Assembly: GCA_021014945.1 (NCBI GenBank)
Contig: MU266360.1
Coordinates: forward strand, 113,865 to 177,864
Origin: Leucogyrophana mollusca
Lineage: Eukaryota > Basidiomycota > Agaricomycetes > Boletales
Direction of reading: 5' to 3'
Length of the DNA stretch: 64,000 nt
Positions within the stretch are counted from its first letter, which is position 1. Each line of letters begins with the position of its first letter. Of this stretch, positions 1 to 11,477 are shown piece by piece. Below the pieces are notes generated by a model. It did not search any database. It worked only from the letters and a program-made list of their open reading frames with translations, and was not told the DNA's origin. The position numbers and the translations under genes were made by a program.

Positions 1-558
1 CATAAGTCGACAATGGGGTATTAATTCGAGCTTCAGGCTTGGCTCTTCGATCTTCAGTCCGCCTTTACTTTCCTTGATATGCCAACGGTTTCTCTTCGGG
101 TTGATTTGTGTCTCCGCCCGCTATTTCTCGCACTTATATAGTATACGCCCCATAATGTAGGAGTACAGAATGCGCAGTGACTGGGATGTCTACACACTAT
201 GGCTCGATTACTAGAGTGTATTTACAGCCGCTGAAATATTGTAGTAAAGGTGTGGGTTGGAACATATTTTCGAGTGCGGGATTGGCTTTCCAATTTGTCG
301 ATTTGCGAGCCTGACTGTAGACAAAACGGCCTACGTCGTGCTCCATTATCTGAATCTCCATCACAGCTGGCTGACGTCCTTGAAGAGGGGTTGGTGCTGG
401 CAAGGTGTTGGTGGCCTTCCAGCCGGGCCGGCCGGGAGCGTGCCTCTTAGCTAATCAAGCGTTCACAAAGGCGCCGAATTCAGTCTTGCATCCTGCCATT
501 GACCCGCGCGGCGGCCTGTAACTTTACGCTCACGTCCAAAGGACCGCACTTGGCTGTC
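1..558. other. 5' flank without a recognised gene
   Basis: Short overlapping open frames exist on both strands here, but none has splice structure, composition or similarity that I can support. The last 100 or so bases presumably hold the promoter and 5' UTR of the CAF40-like gene that follows; no clear TATA motif was seen. Confidence 0.5.
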
Positions 559-1827
559 ATGGCGGGACTCATCTCTCCAAAACCGCTCTCTTACCTCCAT
601 GCTGGGCAATTCAACCCTTATCAACAGCGAGCAATGTCTGGCTATTCCGAGACCCCTTCCATTGGATCTGCCTCGCTGGCTCACCACCTGCCTCATCAGG
701 CGCTTGGGCAGTTCGCGGGAGGGCTGATGTCGAGCAATCTGGGACTACAGGAGGAGGGAAAGATTTACGCACTGGTCATTGACTTGACCGACCCAGCTGC
801 GCGTGAAGGAGCCTTGCTCGAACTCAGCAAGAAGAGAGAACAGTACGACGACCTTGCCCTGGTCTTGTGGCATTCTTTCGGTGAGTTTTCTTCCCTGTAG
901 GGGCCCCACCGGTCGGCTGCTGACTGTGATAAACCAGGGATTATGCCTGCCCTCTTACAGGAAATTGTCTCCGTGTATCCTCTTCTGTCCCCTCCGAACC
1001 TCACCGCACATGTGTCAAATCGTGTCTGCAATGCCCTGGCGTTGCTCCAATGTGTGGCTTCTCACTCTGAGACCCGGCAACTCTTCTTGAACGGTAGGGT
1101 CCTTCTCCCATACTTCCCAACCGTGTCTTATCTGTTGTGTCCAGCGCACATCCCGCTGTTCCTTTACCCCTTCCTTAACACGACTTCAAAAACGCGACCA
1201 TTTGAGTACCTAAGGCTCACCTCTCTTGGAGTCATTGGGGCCCTTGTCAAAGTAAGTCTCTCCTTGACTGAAGAAAGTGCCCGGAATTTATTCGCCTGCT
1301 GCAGCAAAACGATAACAACACCGTTATCCACTTCCTCCTGTCCACCGAGATTATACCCCTCTGCCTCCGCATCATGGAGACCGGCTCGGAGCTCTCAAAA
1401 ACAGTCGCCATTTTCATCGTTCAAAAAATATTGTTGGACGAGACTGGCTTAACCTATATCTGTCACACGTATGAACGCTTCTACGCCGTTGGGACTGTTC
1501 TCAGCAACATGGTTAACCAACTGGTTGAGACCCAGGCGGTCAGGCTGTTGAAGCATGTAGTGAGGTGTTATCTGCGGTTGAGTGACAACCTCAGGTAAGC
1601 CACCGCTTCTATCGTTCTCAACTGTCGCTGATGATCGGTTCCAGGGCCAGAGAGGCGCTGCGCGCATGTCTCCCAGAGCCCCTTCGAGATCAGACGTTCA
1701 GTACTCTTCTCAAGGTCAGGAAATCTCTTATCCGCATCATACTTGGTTGATTGACAATGGGATACAGGGTGACATGGTCACAAAACGCTGCCTCACGACC
1801 CTGCTCACTAACCTCAATGAGCAGTAG
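559..1827 (+). CDS. CAF40: CCR4-NOT complex subunit CAF40/RCD1 (CNOT9 homologue)
   Basis: This gene encodes the Rcd1/Caf40 armadillo-type subunit of the CCR4-NOT complex, which acts in mRNA deadenylation and transcription control. Six exons can be joined (559-880, 938-1093, 1145-1251, 1305-1594, 1645-1714, 1768-1827) to give about 334 aa, close to the family length. Family-typical stretches are visible in order: [75 protein letters not shown] and [17 protein letters not shown]. All five introns are GT-AG and keep the frame. The start is either the ATG at 559 or the in-frame ATG at 634; 559 is chosen because the frame is open and no better signal exists. The identification is strong; only the first 25 residues are uncertain. 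Confidence 0.95.
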
Positions 1828-2343
1828 CGCAAATAACCACATGGTGGCCTCGTTCCCCACTCTTTACGAACGATATTGATGAGCATCAGCTCCAAGTTCT
1901 GACACATAAAACCATTGTACTTTTGCCCAATTCCTGGCTCCTGATGGGGTTCACATCTTCAATCTGTATCGTTCGCTATACAACAAGCTCGTTATAATGC
2001 AGAATACTAGATTCTCGACTTGTGTGTATGTAGTAGTTATTTTGCAACGGACAGGCTTTCTTTGTTTCCATCAGCTGGACCCAAAAGATTGGTATGGATG
2101 TGGGAATGTGCTGTGCGGTGCTGAGAACGAGCTGTTGATTTGAACTCCTGTGTTAGTCAACCGGGCTACGGCGCAGTGCTGTTTAATTGACTTAACAAGA
2201 TACTCGGACCAGCTTTTGACACTTGCATGGCTCCACTTTTCGCTTCTTCCCAGATAATTTCTTGAACCCTTCTCACTCACAATTCACGCCGATATTCTGT
2301 TACTCTTTGTGTGTACGACCTGTTGGAAGAGCTGCTTCCAACA
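1828..2343. other. intergenic
   Basis: About 515 bases between two co-directional genes. It should contain the 3' end of CAF40 and the promoter of the hydroxylase gene. No ORF with coding character was found. Confidence 0.5.
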
Positions 2344-3473
2344 ATGTATGAGCTCGCAGGCGATTTTCTCTCCAACGGGTCACAAGTCATGAACACAACC
2401 TGTCGATCCTTTTTCGATGGCCAAAACATATGTCTCCCTCTCACAGAGATCCCGTTCTACTACACCCTCCGACAAAACATCCTCCCAGGCCTCTCTGACA
2501 CCATCCTCGCCCTCGCAGCTCCAGTCGTCGCGTACTGGTCCATGTCGCTCTTCTTTCATTTTCTCGACTGTTCGGGTTGGAAATGGCTGGACAAGTACCG
2601 CATCCACGAATCCGTCGAGGTCAAGTCCCGCAACCTCGCTTCTCATTCGGACGTGATTTGGGCGGTCGTCATCCAGCACATCATACAAACGATTCTTGGG
2701 TACTTGTGGCTTACCGAGCCCCCTGAGATATCCCATGTGCGTTGTCAGAGGGAAATGGAAGCTGTAGGGGGGTCATTAGTGATGATGGCTCGGCGACTCA
2801 TGGGCGACGACTCAGCCACGCGCTTTCTGGAGGCAAGAGGCGCAGCCATGACGCATTGGTTGTATTGGTGGGGTATACCTGCCTTTCAGATTGGGTTCTC
2901 ATTGTCAGTCATTTACTTTGCGTCTTCTTTCCCGAGTCTCACCGCTTCATCCAACCCCCAGATTCTTCCTCGACACATGGCAGTATTTCCTCCACCGCCT
3001 TATGCACACCAACAAGTTCCTCTACAAGCAGTTCCACTCTGTTCACCATAGGCTCTATGTGCCATACGCCTTCGGGGCATTGTACAATCACCCTCTCGAG
3101 GGCTTTGTGTTGGACAGCCTCGGTGCCGTCATCGCTGAATATCTGGCCGGCTTGACTGTTCGCCAGACTATCTTCCTCTTCGCGTTCAGCACTTGCAAGA
3201 CCGTCGACGACCATTGTGGCTATAGCCTGCCTTTCGATCCTCTACAAATGTTTAGCGGCAACAACGCAGATTATCATGACATACATCATCAGGTGACTGA
3301 CCTTCCACCTCTGCGTGATTGTTTGGCACTCAAACAGATATTTTTCCTTCCAGACTATTGGTATCAAATCGAATTTCTCACAGCCATTTTTCGTTCACTG
3401 GGATACTTTATTGGGGACACGCATGACTAGGAAAGATATCGAAGAGCGCAGACGCAAGGTCAAGACCACATGA
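2344..3473 (+). CDS. SUR2: sphinganine C4-hydroxylase (SUR2-like, fatty acid hydroxylase superfamily)
   Basis: SUR2-type enzymes hydroxylate C4 of the dihydrosphingosine base to make phytoceramide precursors in the ER membrane. Exons 2344-2903, 2962-3292 and 3354-3473 join to about 336 aa. The histidine-box iron ligands of the superfamily are seen: WQYFLHRLMH, FHSVHHRLYVPYAFGALYNH and, across the second intron, DYHDIHHQ followed by TIGIKSNF. The N-terminal half is hydrophobic with likely membrane spans (LALAAPVVAYWSMSLFF and others). The frame remains open upstream to a GTG, so the first ATG at 2344 is taken as start; 2389 is an alternative. The DDHCGY and NPLEGF-like context separate this from C-4 methylsterol oxidases. 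The C-terminus is basic (KDIEERRRKVKTT). Confidence 0.93.
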
Positions 3474-4393
3474 AGGATGTTGTTCCTCTCTCTCAAATAT
3501 AGGATGTGCCCATTGGTTGGTTTCGATAGACTTCTTCGCTTTTATAATTTTCGACTTTCGCGTAATCGTAATCGTACTTGCACTCACCGTCTCATCCAGC
3601 CCTGGAAAACTTCTCGGGAAAGTCGTTTGAGCGCGCAGCCCGCTTTCTCGTTCTTCGGATCCGCTCCCCTGCCGCCTCATCATTTACACAGGCAGGGTTG
3701 GGTACCCGGCGCTCAGCAACTGTCCAGGCTGAGCTTCTCGCAAGTCTCGCAGTTGTACGTATAACCATGTACCACCCGGCACTTGAGCTGTAATGGCTAT
3801 CATACGAGGATGCTTCATCAAACTTGCCTCCGACACGAGCAAACCGGCCCTCAGTCTCAGACATACGCTATTTGACAGGTCAGACTGAGATATAGTGCCT
3901 TGCTCGCGTTACATTGCCGTGGACTTTACTGCCGAGCGTTACGTCCCTTATAATCCTCTAGATCTTCGCTTCCTTCAGCAGAATCAGCTCGAAGTATCAT
4001 GTTCCAGATAATGTTGAGTGTCATCATACGGCTCCGCGTGGATTGTGTATCACTGGTCGAGCGGCAGCCGCGTCCGTACCCACCTTGGGCGGGTGTCCGA
4101 GTCCACAGTGAACTCCGGCGAACTTGAGGCCTTGAGGATACCGATACTATAGACAGTGACGGACTTCACTGGGTCCGCATACCAGGCAGGGATACATGTC
4201 GTGGAACTGCTTCTCCAAGTATGAGTCAAGTACCTTGTGAGTAATGAGGGGGACTGGATTTTTGTAGTTTGCTGTATGTAGAATAGACACCTATACAGGG
4301 AAATCCAATGGAGTATCAAAACCAGAAATTCAAATTCGCCAATTGTCAGAAGCTATGGCGAGTAACGATAGCTCCCGATGTACCCCATTGCCG
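3474..4393. other. intergenic, no supported gene
   Basis: About 920 bases between convergent genes. A 90-codon ATG-initiated frame on the minus strand (3864-3592) and overlapping plus-strand frames exist, but they mask each other and show no splice structure or recognisable similarity, so they are not called. Confidence 0.45.
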
Positions 4394-4897
4394 TTAGGTG
4401 GCGAGCTTGAAGGCGTTCGCCCACTTCACATTACCGGGCCCGTATTGGGCGACGTGGTCGTACCCGCCGAAGGTATAGAAATTGTTGGGGTTTTGCGCTG
4501 TAGGTAGAATTCATCGGCTCAGGGACACTACTCGCATAAAAGGAAAGAAACACGCACTATGCCCTACAAGATCCTTGCAATGGGAATCATAATAGAGTCT
4601 AAGGACGACGCTGTTGCTCCTCGATTCCTTCGATCTCAAGATAAAGGAGTTGACGTTGTTGGTCGTGTTCTTCAACGCAATGCATCTGGTCGTCAGGTTT
4701 TGTTTGTCTGGGAGGCTCTCCGAGAAGTAGTCATGGGCGCCTTTGGTATAGCGGCATTCGGTGCCGGTAAAGGTTTCGAGGGCCCAAGCGGCGTCCTTCT
4801 TAAGAGGAATCGCGTAGTTGCAATTGTGTTCTTTTTTGGCGACGACGGAAGTGACGGCGGCGAGAAGGAAAACGACGGCCTTTGGGCTGATGAACAT
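4394..4897 (-). CDS. small secreted protein with four cysteines, unknown function
   Basis: Two exons (4897-4558 and 4497-4394) join through a 60-nt intron with donor GTGCGT and acceptor CTACAG to give 147 aa. Residues 1-20 form a clear signal peptide (MFISPKAVVFLLAAVTSVVA), after which the mature part has four cysteines (near residues 26, 48, 71 and 107) and N-glycosylation sequons (NLT, NTT). The C-terminus is rich in Tyr, Gly and Asn (NFYTFGGYDH). Simple retention of the intron would truncate the protein at residue 128. A TATA-like element (TTATAT on the minus strand near 5026-5020) lies about 125 nt upstream of the ATG. I do not recognise the family; small size and secretion are compatible with an effector-like or extracellular matrix role, but that is inference only. 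Confidence 0.75.
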
Positions 4898-6412
4898 TGC
4901 GCTGGTACCTTTGGATTCAGAGATCAGCTGGGCAACGGTTCAAGAAGAGTGGATGACGCGCACTTGAAGGAGGTGGAATTCGATGAGATGATCCTCTCTG
5001 GAGCCCATGACGGCTTCACCATATAAGTACTCGTATGGTGACCCCCATGAGCCTCGTAAGCTAAGCAGTTGGCATGTCGGGTCGATTATGTGGAGCTCAC
5101 TGCAATCATTGCAAGTCATCGGTTGACTTCGGTTATGCATCGATGGACGTTGAGTTGACAGCGGTAAGCAGGGCCCCCGGTAATCAATCTTTTACGGCCC
5201 TCGGGCCAGCCTCGGGCTCGGGCACCCCTCCCGCCCATCAGGACATGTGGCCAGAGGGAGACCCAAGGAGATGACGACGACATGCACCGAACACGATCCT
5301 CCCCCGAACCCGCCCGAACCACCCAGACCTGTCCGCCCAGGTGGAAGGCCGGGCGCCGCTCATCCCGCAAACCAGATATGTGAACACAGAAAATTGCGTG
5401 ATCCTCCATGTTGCCCTACAGAAGGATCTTAGCTGTAGTGGCCGTGGAATACAGGCGATTCGGGGAAAATCGAGAGAGGACACGGAAAAATCAGAGCCGA
5501 GACAACACCCTGGCAGGTTGGAGTGATGTTGTTCCAGTTGTTCAAAGACTCGCGTCGCGAATCTCTGTCATTATGGATGCGACGGCATACCAGTAATTGG
5601 ATGGGAACGAAGGGCCGAGAGACCGGGGTTGTTGGGCCTATGGCCCGGTGCTGGGTGGACCATCGGACTCCCAAGTCACGGTTAAAAAATTGATGATAAG
5701 TATGTCAAGGCCGCTGTTGCCAGAGATAATGGAGATACATCTGAGGTGGCGCTCGACATCTTACTTGCAATGAGTGGGGATGGTTCATTTCAGGGATGCT
5801 GTGCCCACGGTGGTGCGGAATCGGTAGACTGAGCTGGATGAGGCGGAAGGGGCTGAGATTTCTGTCGCATGAGGGAAGGGGTATAATGGCGAGGGATTCG
5901 CTCGCAGTGACACGTAAACAGGAGTTAGATGGTGTATGATATGCAAATGTGGGAGAGGATCCCTCGGGATCACCGTCAGCAGCCCACGTTACCGACAGCC
6001 TAATAGTAACTGGGCAGTCCTTAACTTGCTGTGTGGTCCCCAATCGCCACGTCTTCCCAGTCAGTTGGTAGCTTCACTGGAGTCGGCTCGAGCAGAACTT
6101 CGATGGAGGTGGAATAGCACCCACGCGTGCCAGTATTATATAGAATGAAGGCATTCGTTCATGAAAGATAATGCTACGTCGCACGAGTGGACGTTCAAAC
6201 GTTCCAGTTTCCAAGTTGAAGCTGGCACATGTCGGATTTCGGATCTTGCCGACCAAATCTAATCCGTCTCAGACGTCGCGGGGACATCGACTGTGTGGTG
6301 TGGTTTTAGAGTCACTCGCTCTACGCGCAAGTACCTTGTTTTCGGCGATACTGGTGCTGTGGTATTGATCCTACCCGCATCCCTCTAGCGACTTCCGAGC
6401 AAATTTACACGC
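4898..6412. other. long intergenic stretch, no supported gene
   Basis: About 1.5 kb. Six or more overlapping frames of 60-110 codons occur on both strands; none has a signal peptide, domain or consistent splicing. The left end contains the promoter of the secreted protein and the right end that of ZPR1. A lineage-specific gene cannot be excluded. Confidence 0.4.
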
Positions 6413-8184
6413 ATGTCACAGTCAAAGGATTTCTTCCCAGCGATATCAACACTTGCAGAGCAAGTAGATGCTACAGATGGTTCCGATGTCCTTGATCAAG
6501 CTGGCGGCCAGGACTCGGTTCCTCTCGAAGAAGTAGAGTCACTGTGTATGCGGTGCGAAGAACAGGCGCGTCCATATATCCCCCTCGTCTAAATACACTG
6601 GTGTTCATCTTGCATTTGCATGCAGGGCGTCACTCGGATGATGCTCACGACTATCCCGTTCTTCGGAAAGGTGATCGTGATGTCCTTCCGATGTGAGCAG
6701 TGTGGGGCCACGAACAACGAGATACAATCTGCGGGGCAGATTAGACGTATGCATTATCTGCACTTCCACAACACGTGCGGAAAGCCTCATTTGCTTCACA
6801 GAGGAAGGCGTCCTATATACCGTTAAGCTGCTTAACCGCGGTGATTTGGACCGCCAAATCATACGATCGGAGAATTGCTCCATCGAGATCCCGGAATATG
6901 AGCTTATCCTACCACCATCCCGTGGCCAGCTCACGACCGTGGAAGGCCTCCTACGAGATGTGGTCATAGATTTGAGCACGGACCAGCCATTGCGGAAAAT
7001 ACAAGATGAGGCCACCTACGAGAAGATCCAGGTCATCGTGGACGGCCTTAAGGCAGTCATAGCAGAAGATGAGGACGAGGAAGCCGACGAGGATGCAGAG
7101 AGGACACCGAAAGAGCAGAGATCAGACGATGAGCCTGTCAACCCCATGATCACGATAAAGCTGGACGACCCGTCAGGAAACTCTTTTATCGAGTTCCATG
7201 GAAGCCAGATGGGGAACGACCCTAAGTGGAACCTACGGACCTTCGAACGCACGACTCAACAGAACATCACGCTAGGACTGCTTGCTCCCGATGCGGAGTC
7301 GACGGTAAACTCCTCTGGTGACCCTCTACAGGTACCTCCCGGCCAGGGAACGGATGGCAATGAGGAGATCTACGAATTCCCCGGCGTATGCTCGAGATGC
7401 AACCGCCCTCTGATCACGAGGATGAAGAAGGTTACTATTCCATACTTCAAGGTGCGCCAAACGTCGTTGAACACATGTCTCTGGGGCTCATATCAGGCTA
7501 GGATACCCTGATCATGTCGACTAACTGCGAAAACTGCGGTTATCGTGACAACGAAATTAAATCTGGGGCGGCCATATCTGCACTTGGGAAGAAGATCACC
7601 CTCAAGGTTGAGGACCGCGAAGATCTGAGCAGAGACATCCTAAAGGTCAGCACTGTTTTTGGGAAAACGTAGGACGTATCTGAATCTCTGTGTAATGACA
7701 GAGCGAAACAAGTGGGATGACAATCCCGGAAATCGATCTTGTGCTGCAGCCTGGAACGCTTGGAGGGCGATTTACGACGTTGGAGGGCATCTTGGAACAA
7801 GTATACGAGGAACTCTCTGAGAAAGTGTTCAGGTCCGGAGACTCGACAACAGGTGGCACTGAAGAGCGTGCGGCCTTTGAGACGTTCTTGAAGCGCCTGA
7901 AAGAGGTAAGCTACGGGTTCTTGGTCTTCTTGCGAGCAGGTCTGTTGAACGTGACCTTTTAGGTGAAGAACGCCGAGTGTCCGTTCACTCTAATTCTGGA
8001 CGACCCGCTGGCAAATTCTTACATCCAGAATTTATATGCTCCCGATCCGGACCCCAATATGGAGATAGAAACGTATGAGCGGACATGGGAGCAGAATGAG
8101 GAGCTTGGGCTGAACGACATGAAAGTGGAGGATTACTCTGGTGACGAGGCAGCTGCGCAGACACCTTCAGTGCCAGAGACATAG
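6413..8184 (+). CDS. ZPR1: zinc finger protein ZPR1
   Basis: ZPR1 is an essential eukaryotic protein with two C4 zinc fingers, each followed by an alpha/beta domain; it binds and helps fold translation elongation factor eEF1A. Six exons (6413-6565, 6626-6746, 6802-7451, 7502-7645, 7702-7905, 7963-8184) give about 497 aa. Zinc finger 1 is LCMRCEEQG...[17 protein letters not shown] and zinc finger 2 is CSRCNRPL...[15 protein letters not shown]. Each is followed by the expected repeat ([10 protein letters not shown]...LTTVEGLL and [19 protein letters not shown]). An acidic linker ([12 protein letters not shown]) lies between the halves. The first intron begins with GC rather than GT (CAG|GCGCGT at 6566); the codon frame and the conserved CEEQG junction fix this position. 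Confidence 0.95.
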
Positions 8185-8419
8185 ATGTATAGAGGCCAGT
8201 GAACAATAGAAATGCGACCTCTGTCTCCGTTCATTGCAATGGAGCATGAGCGAATTCAGACTTGACCTGTACTGAATTGGGGGGTCACCAGAAGAAGAAG
8301 TGGGGTCACCACGTGATATGTGGAGGGTCAATAATTTTTGTGCGGACACTGGACCCTTCATAGGCCAGTGGGACATCGCGAAGTAGCGGTACATACGCTG
8401 ATCCCCCGCCCTCACAGAC

Positions 8420-9729
8420 ATGCAAAGCGACGACGTTATATGGTCTGTAATAAACCAGCAGTTTTGTTCGTATAAAGTCAAGTAAGCACCTTCCACCGAT
8501 TATCGCGTCCAAACCCGACCGACCTCGAACAGAACTACAACCCAAAACTTCTGCCGGAACGAATACAATGTCACAGGTCTATGCAATCGGCAGTCATGTC
8601 CTCTCGCCAACTCTCGCTATGCGACAGTACGGGAAAAGGAAGGTCAGAAGCCCGGTACACACCCTCTAACGAAACCTGACTCCTTGGTGTGATCTTAGGC
8701 GTTCTGTATCTGTATATCAAGACCATAGAACGAGCACATACACCGGCGCACATGTGGGAGAAGATAGAGCTCTCTAAAGATTACTCGAAAGCACTAGAAC
8801 AGGTACGGTGATAACCTTCAAGGAATCTTATTTAACTTGCTGACCTCCCGTTGTCTAGATTGACAAAGAGTTGATCCACTGGCCTAACTTCAGTATTCAC
8901 AAATGCAAGCAGCGTGTTACAAAGATCACTCAATATCTCATCAAGATGCGCCGCATAAAACTCAGACAACAGTACGTCGTGAAAACCCCTTTTCTCAACT
9001 CGTCTGACCACGCTCCCCCAGACCCAAGCTGGTTGGAGTGAAGAAGAAGCTCGACCGTCGGGAAGCAACACGTGAACGCAAAGCCCTATCCGCCGCCCAC
9101 CTCGAGCGTTCCATCGAAAAGGAGCTCATCGAGCGACTGAAATCAAAAGCGTATGGGGACGCACCACTGAACGTGAACGAGAGTGTCTGGCAGGCCATTT
9201 TGGATCGCGAGAATGGGAACAAGGAGAAGGAGGAAGCTGATCTGGATCTGATTGATGATGAGACGGACGATGAGGACGAAGACGAACTGGAGGAGGAGCT
9301 GGAGGGCGAGGGGGAGTTTGTGAGCGACCTTAGCGGAGACGAGGATGGCGATGAGTTGAGCGACTTGGAGGATGTCGTGGTGAGTAGACTATTGATGGTC
9401 ACGATAGAGCTTGTTCTAACCCTGTACGCAGGACGAGGGATCCGATGAAGATGAGGGAGATGACTCCGATGCGGAGAACGACAGCGACGCGGACGATGAC
9501 GCTGCATCACCGCCTTCGAAAACAACACTTGGCAAACGCAAAGCAAAATCAAACCTGGCACCACCACCACGCAAAAAATCGGACAAGACGAGAAGAAGTA
9601 CATTTCTTTATCCATCTCGCCTCCTTTATCTGCTCACTGAGCATCACAGGAGGTCCAAAAGTCGAAGTCGAGTACGAACAAGAGATGGAGAGTGTTCCAC
9701 TCAGTCGATCTGCTCTGGCCAACTGGTAG
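8420..9729 (+). CDS. MAK16: ribosome biogenesis protein MAK16
   Basis: MAK16 is a nucleolar factor required for 60S ribosomal subunit maturation. Seven exons (8420-8481, 8533-8642, 8699-8802, 8859-8971, 9022-9379, 9432-9597, 9650-9729) join to about 330 aa. Family landmarks appear in order: [74 protein letters not shown] and [20 protein letters not shown]. The cysteines at the N-terminus match the family's putative metal-binding region. An acidic stretch (residues about 200-270, many Asp/Glu) is followed by a basic tail and VEVEYEQE. It follows ZPR1 on the same strand after 235 bases. Confidence 0.95.
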
Positions 9730-10007
9730 TGTTGGTCTGCACCACAAAACCTTGGATGTATGGCTTGGGTTATTTTCATTCGTCTTATGTGCATCATCCA
9801 GCTCGAATCACTTGGGAAAGTTTAAGGTGAGCTGGGTGGCTAAGTTTGAGAGTCGACGGTGTGGCCAATCTTCATGCACCATGTTTGCGCGATGAAGGGC
9901 AATTGGCAAACGCCCTGATGTTGTCAGGTATGAGTACCAACAACTTTGGTGATATAGGGGATGCCGACTACAACAAGCGACTAACCCACATTCATACCCC
10001 ACATCTA

Positions 10008-11313
10008 CTACCAACCAAAAAAGAGATCCGAGACCTGGCCCAGCACACCTTTAACTGGTGATTGTCCCACGGAGGCATTGCCAGCGAAACTGCCGTTGAC
10101 CACGGGTGTGGTGGGTGGTGCTCGCTGTGCTGGTGATGCGCTGGGACCGGCCTTCCGGAATGCTGCAACCGAAGGTGCAAGCTTGATGGGTGTGCCAACT
10201 GAGGTAACTGCAAGGGCTGAGGAGGATGGCATAGGCGCGTCATCAATAGCCATGGCATTGGGAGGTGACTGGCTTATATGGAAATCCGAGCTTTGGTTGT
10301 TTGACGAACGACTTGTTGAAGCACCAAGGAGCTCTGCCTGCATCGAGTCCTGCAAAGCAGACATAAGGCCCAATCTTCTGGCATGTATTATTGTGACACG
10401 ACTTACTGCCCACTTCACACCTATCATCCAACTCCCGGAGAGAACTTCCCCGTTCCGACGGACTGCACGCATAGCCTCTGCGGGGTCTCTGTAGCCAATG
10501 CGGAAGCAGTTCGTGATCTCGGTGTTGGGCTCGGGTTCTGTCGCGTCGCCGATGCTTTTGAAGTATTCGACTGTCGCACTGTACTTATCTGGAGGGTACC
10601 CAAAGACAATTACGTATTGAGTCTGAGAAGGTGGCGGGGCGGCGGATGAGTGTGGCTGTCGAGGAGTCGGTGCGGTTCTGGGGCTGTCCAGGGCAAAATG
10701 CTAGGGCATCGGAATCAGTGGGTGGCACTGAAACATCGCTAATATACTTACTCTCCGTGGTTCCCTTTCGGATGCGCCAAAGGGTGTTTGGTTGAACACA
10801 TCATGAATCGAGTTTGTTGGGGGCGCGTCCTGGTCAGCGAACGCCTGCCGTTGTCTGAATGAAGCTTCAATTACAAGGAGAATGTCTCCCAAGGGTGGTT
10901 GACTGACGATGTGGTACTTTCGAACATGGACTCAACCCCAAAGTTTGACGCGCCGCGTGCTGTGAGCCCGAGGTTCATTTTGGCTTTAGTTTGAACAGTC
11001 GGGATTTCATCAGTGTGCTGGGTGCTTTGTGGTACGACCTAGGCGCGTACGCGCTGGGTTAACCGGGAGGCCAAAGCGTGAATGAACTTTGAAGGCAGGC
11101 TCACATTGTTCTGTGCTACGGACTGTCCCGGGAGTCAGAATCTTTGCGGATCGAGCTGTCGACTGGGGGCGTGGGCACACTTACCATCATGTAACCTTGC
11201 TGATAGTGTGATCTTGACTGTCCGAAGTCACCTAATGAAGCTCCCAGCGTGCTGGAGCCACTGGGGTTGCCCCAGGGATTTGGGCCTTGTCCATGGCTAG
11301 CAGAGGTCGACAT
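10008..11313 (-). CDS. NUP53: nucleoporin NUP53/NUP35 (MPPN/RRM-type)
   Basis: This encodes a nuclear pore protein with the NUP35-type RNA-recognition-like (MPPN) domain used for membrane and nucleoporin interaction. Exons 11313-11185, 11122-11105 (18 nt), 11038-10908, 10854-10752, 10700-10407 and 10349-10008 join in frame to about 338 aa. The low-complexity N-terminus contains SHYQQGYMM and VQTKAKMNLG, typical of fungal NUP53. The central domain runs from QYVIVFGYPPDKYSATVEYF through FRIGYRDPAEAMRAVRRNGE to SWMIGVKWAD. The last acceptor (TTTGCAG before 10349) was preferred over one 20 nt upstream because only it keeps the frame. The C-terminus ends VSDLFFGW, reminiscent of the family's amphipathic membrane-binding end. 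The 18-nt exon 2 is the least secure part. Confidence 0.88.
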
Positions 11314-11477
11314 TTTTGGTCGTATGCGCTGTACCTTTTAGCTGGAATGTAGAGTTAGAATGCAAAAGCAGCTTTCTTGTTCTAAGTCAGTCAATGAGCG
11401 CTGAGCGTCAAAAGCAAGCAAGCCGGCTCGGTTTAGAGAGCTTTTGTTTCTCACGACAGCCGATATAATTCCGTGCC
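11314..11477. promoter_or_regulatory. divergent promoter region NUP53 / FMP32-like
   Basis: Only 164 bases separate the two start codons of divergently transcribed genes, so the promoters must overlap. No TATA motif was seen. Confidence 0.6.

Noticed and set aside
3592..3864. ATG-initiated 90-codon minus-strand frame
   Set aside because: No introns, no signal, no recognisable family, and equally long frames overlap it on the other strand.
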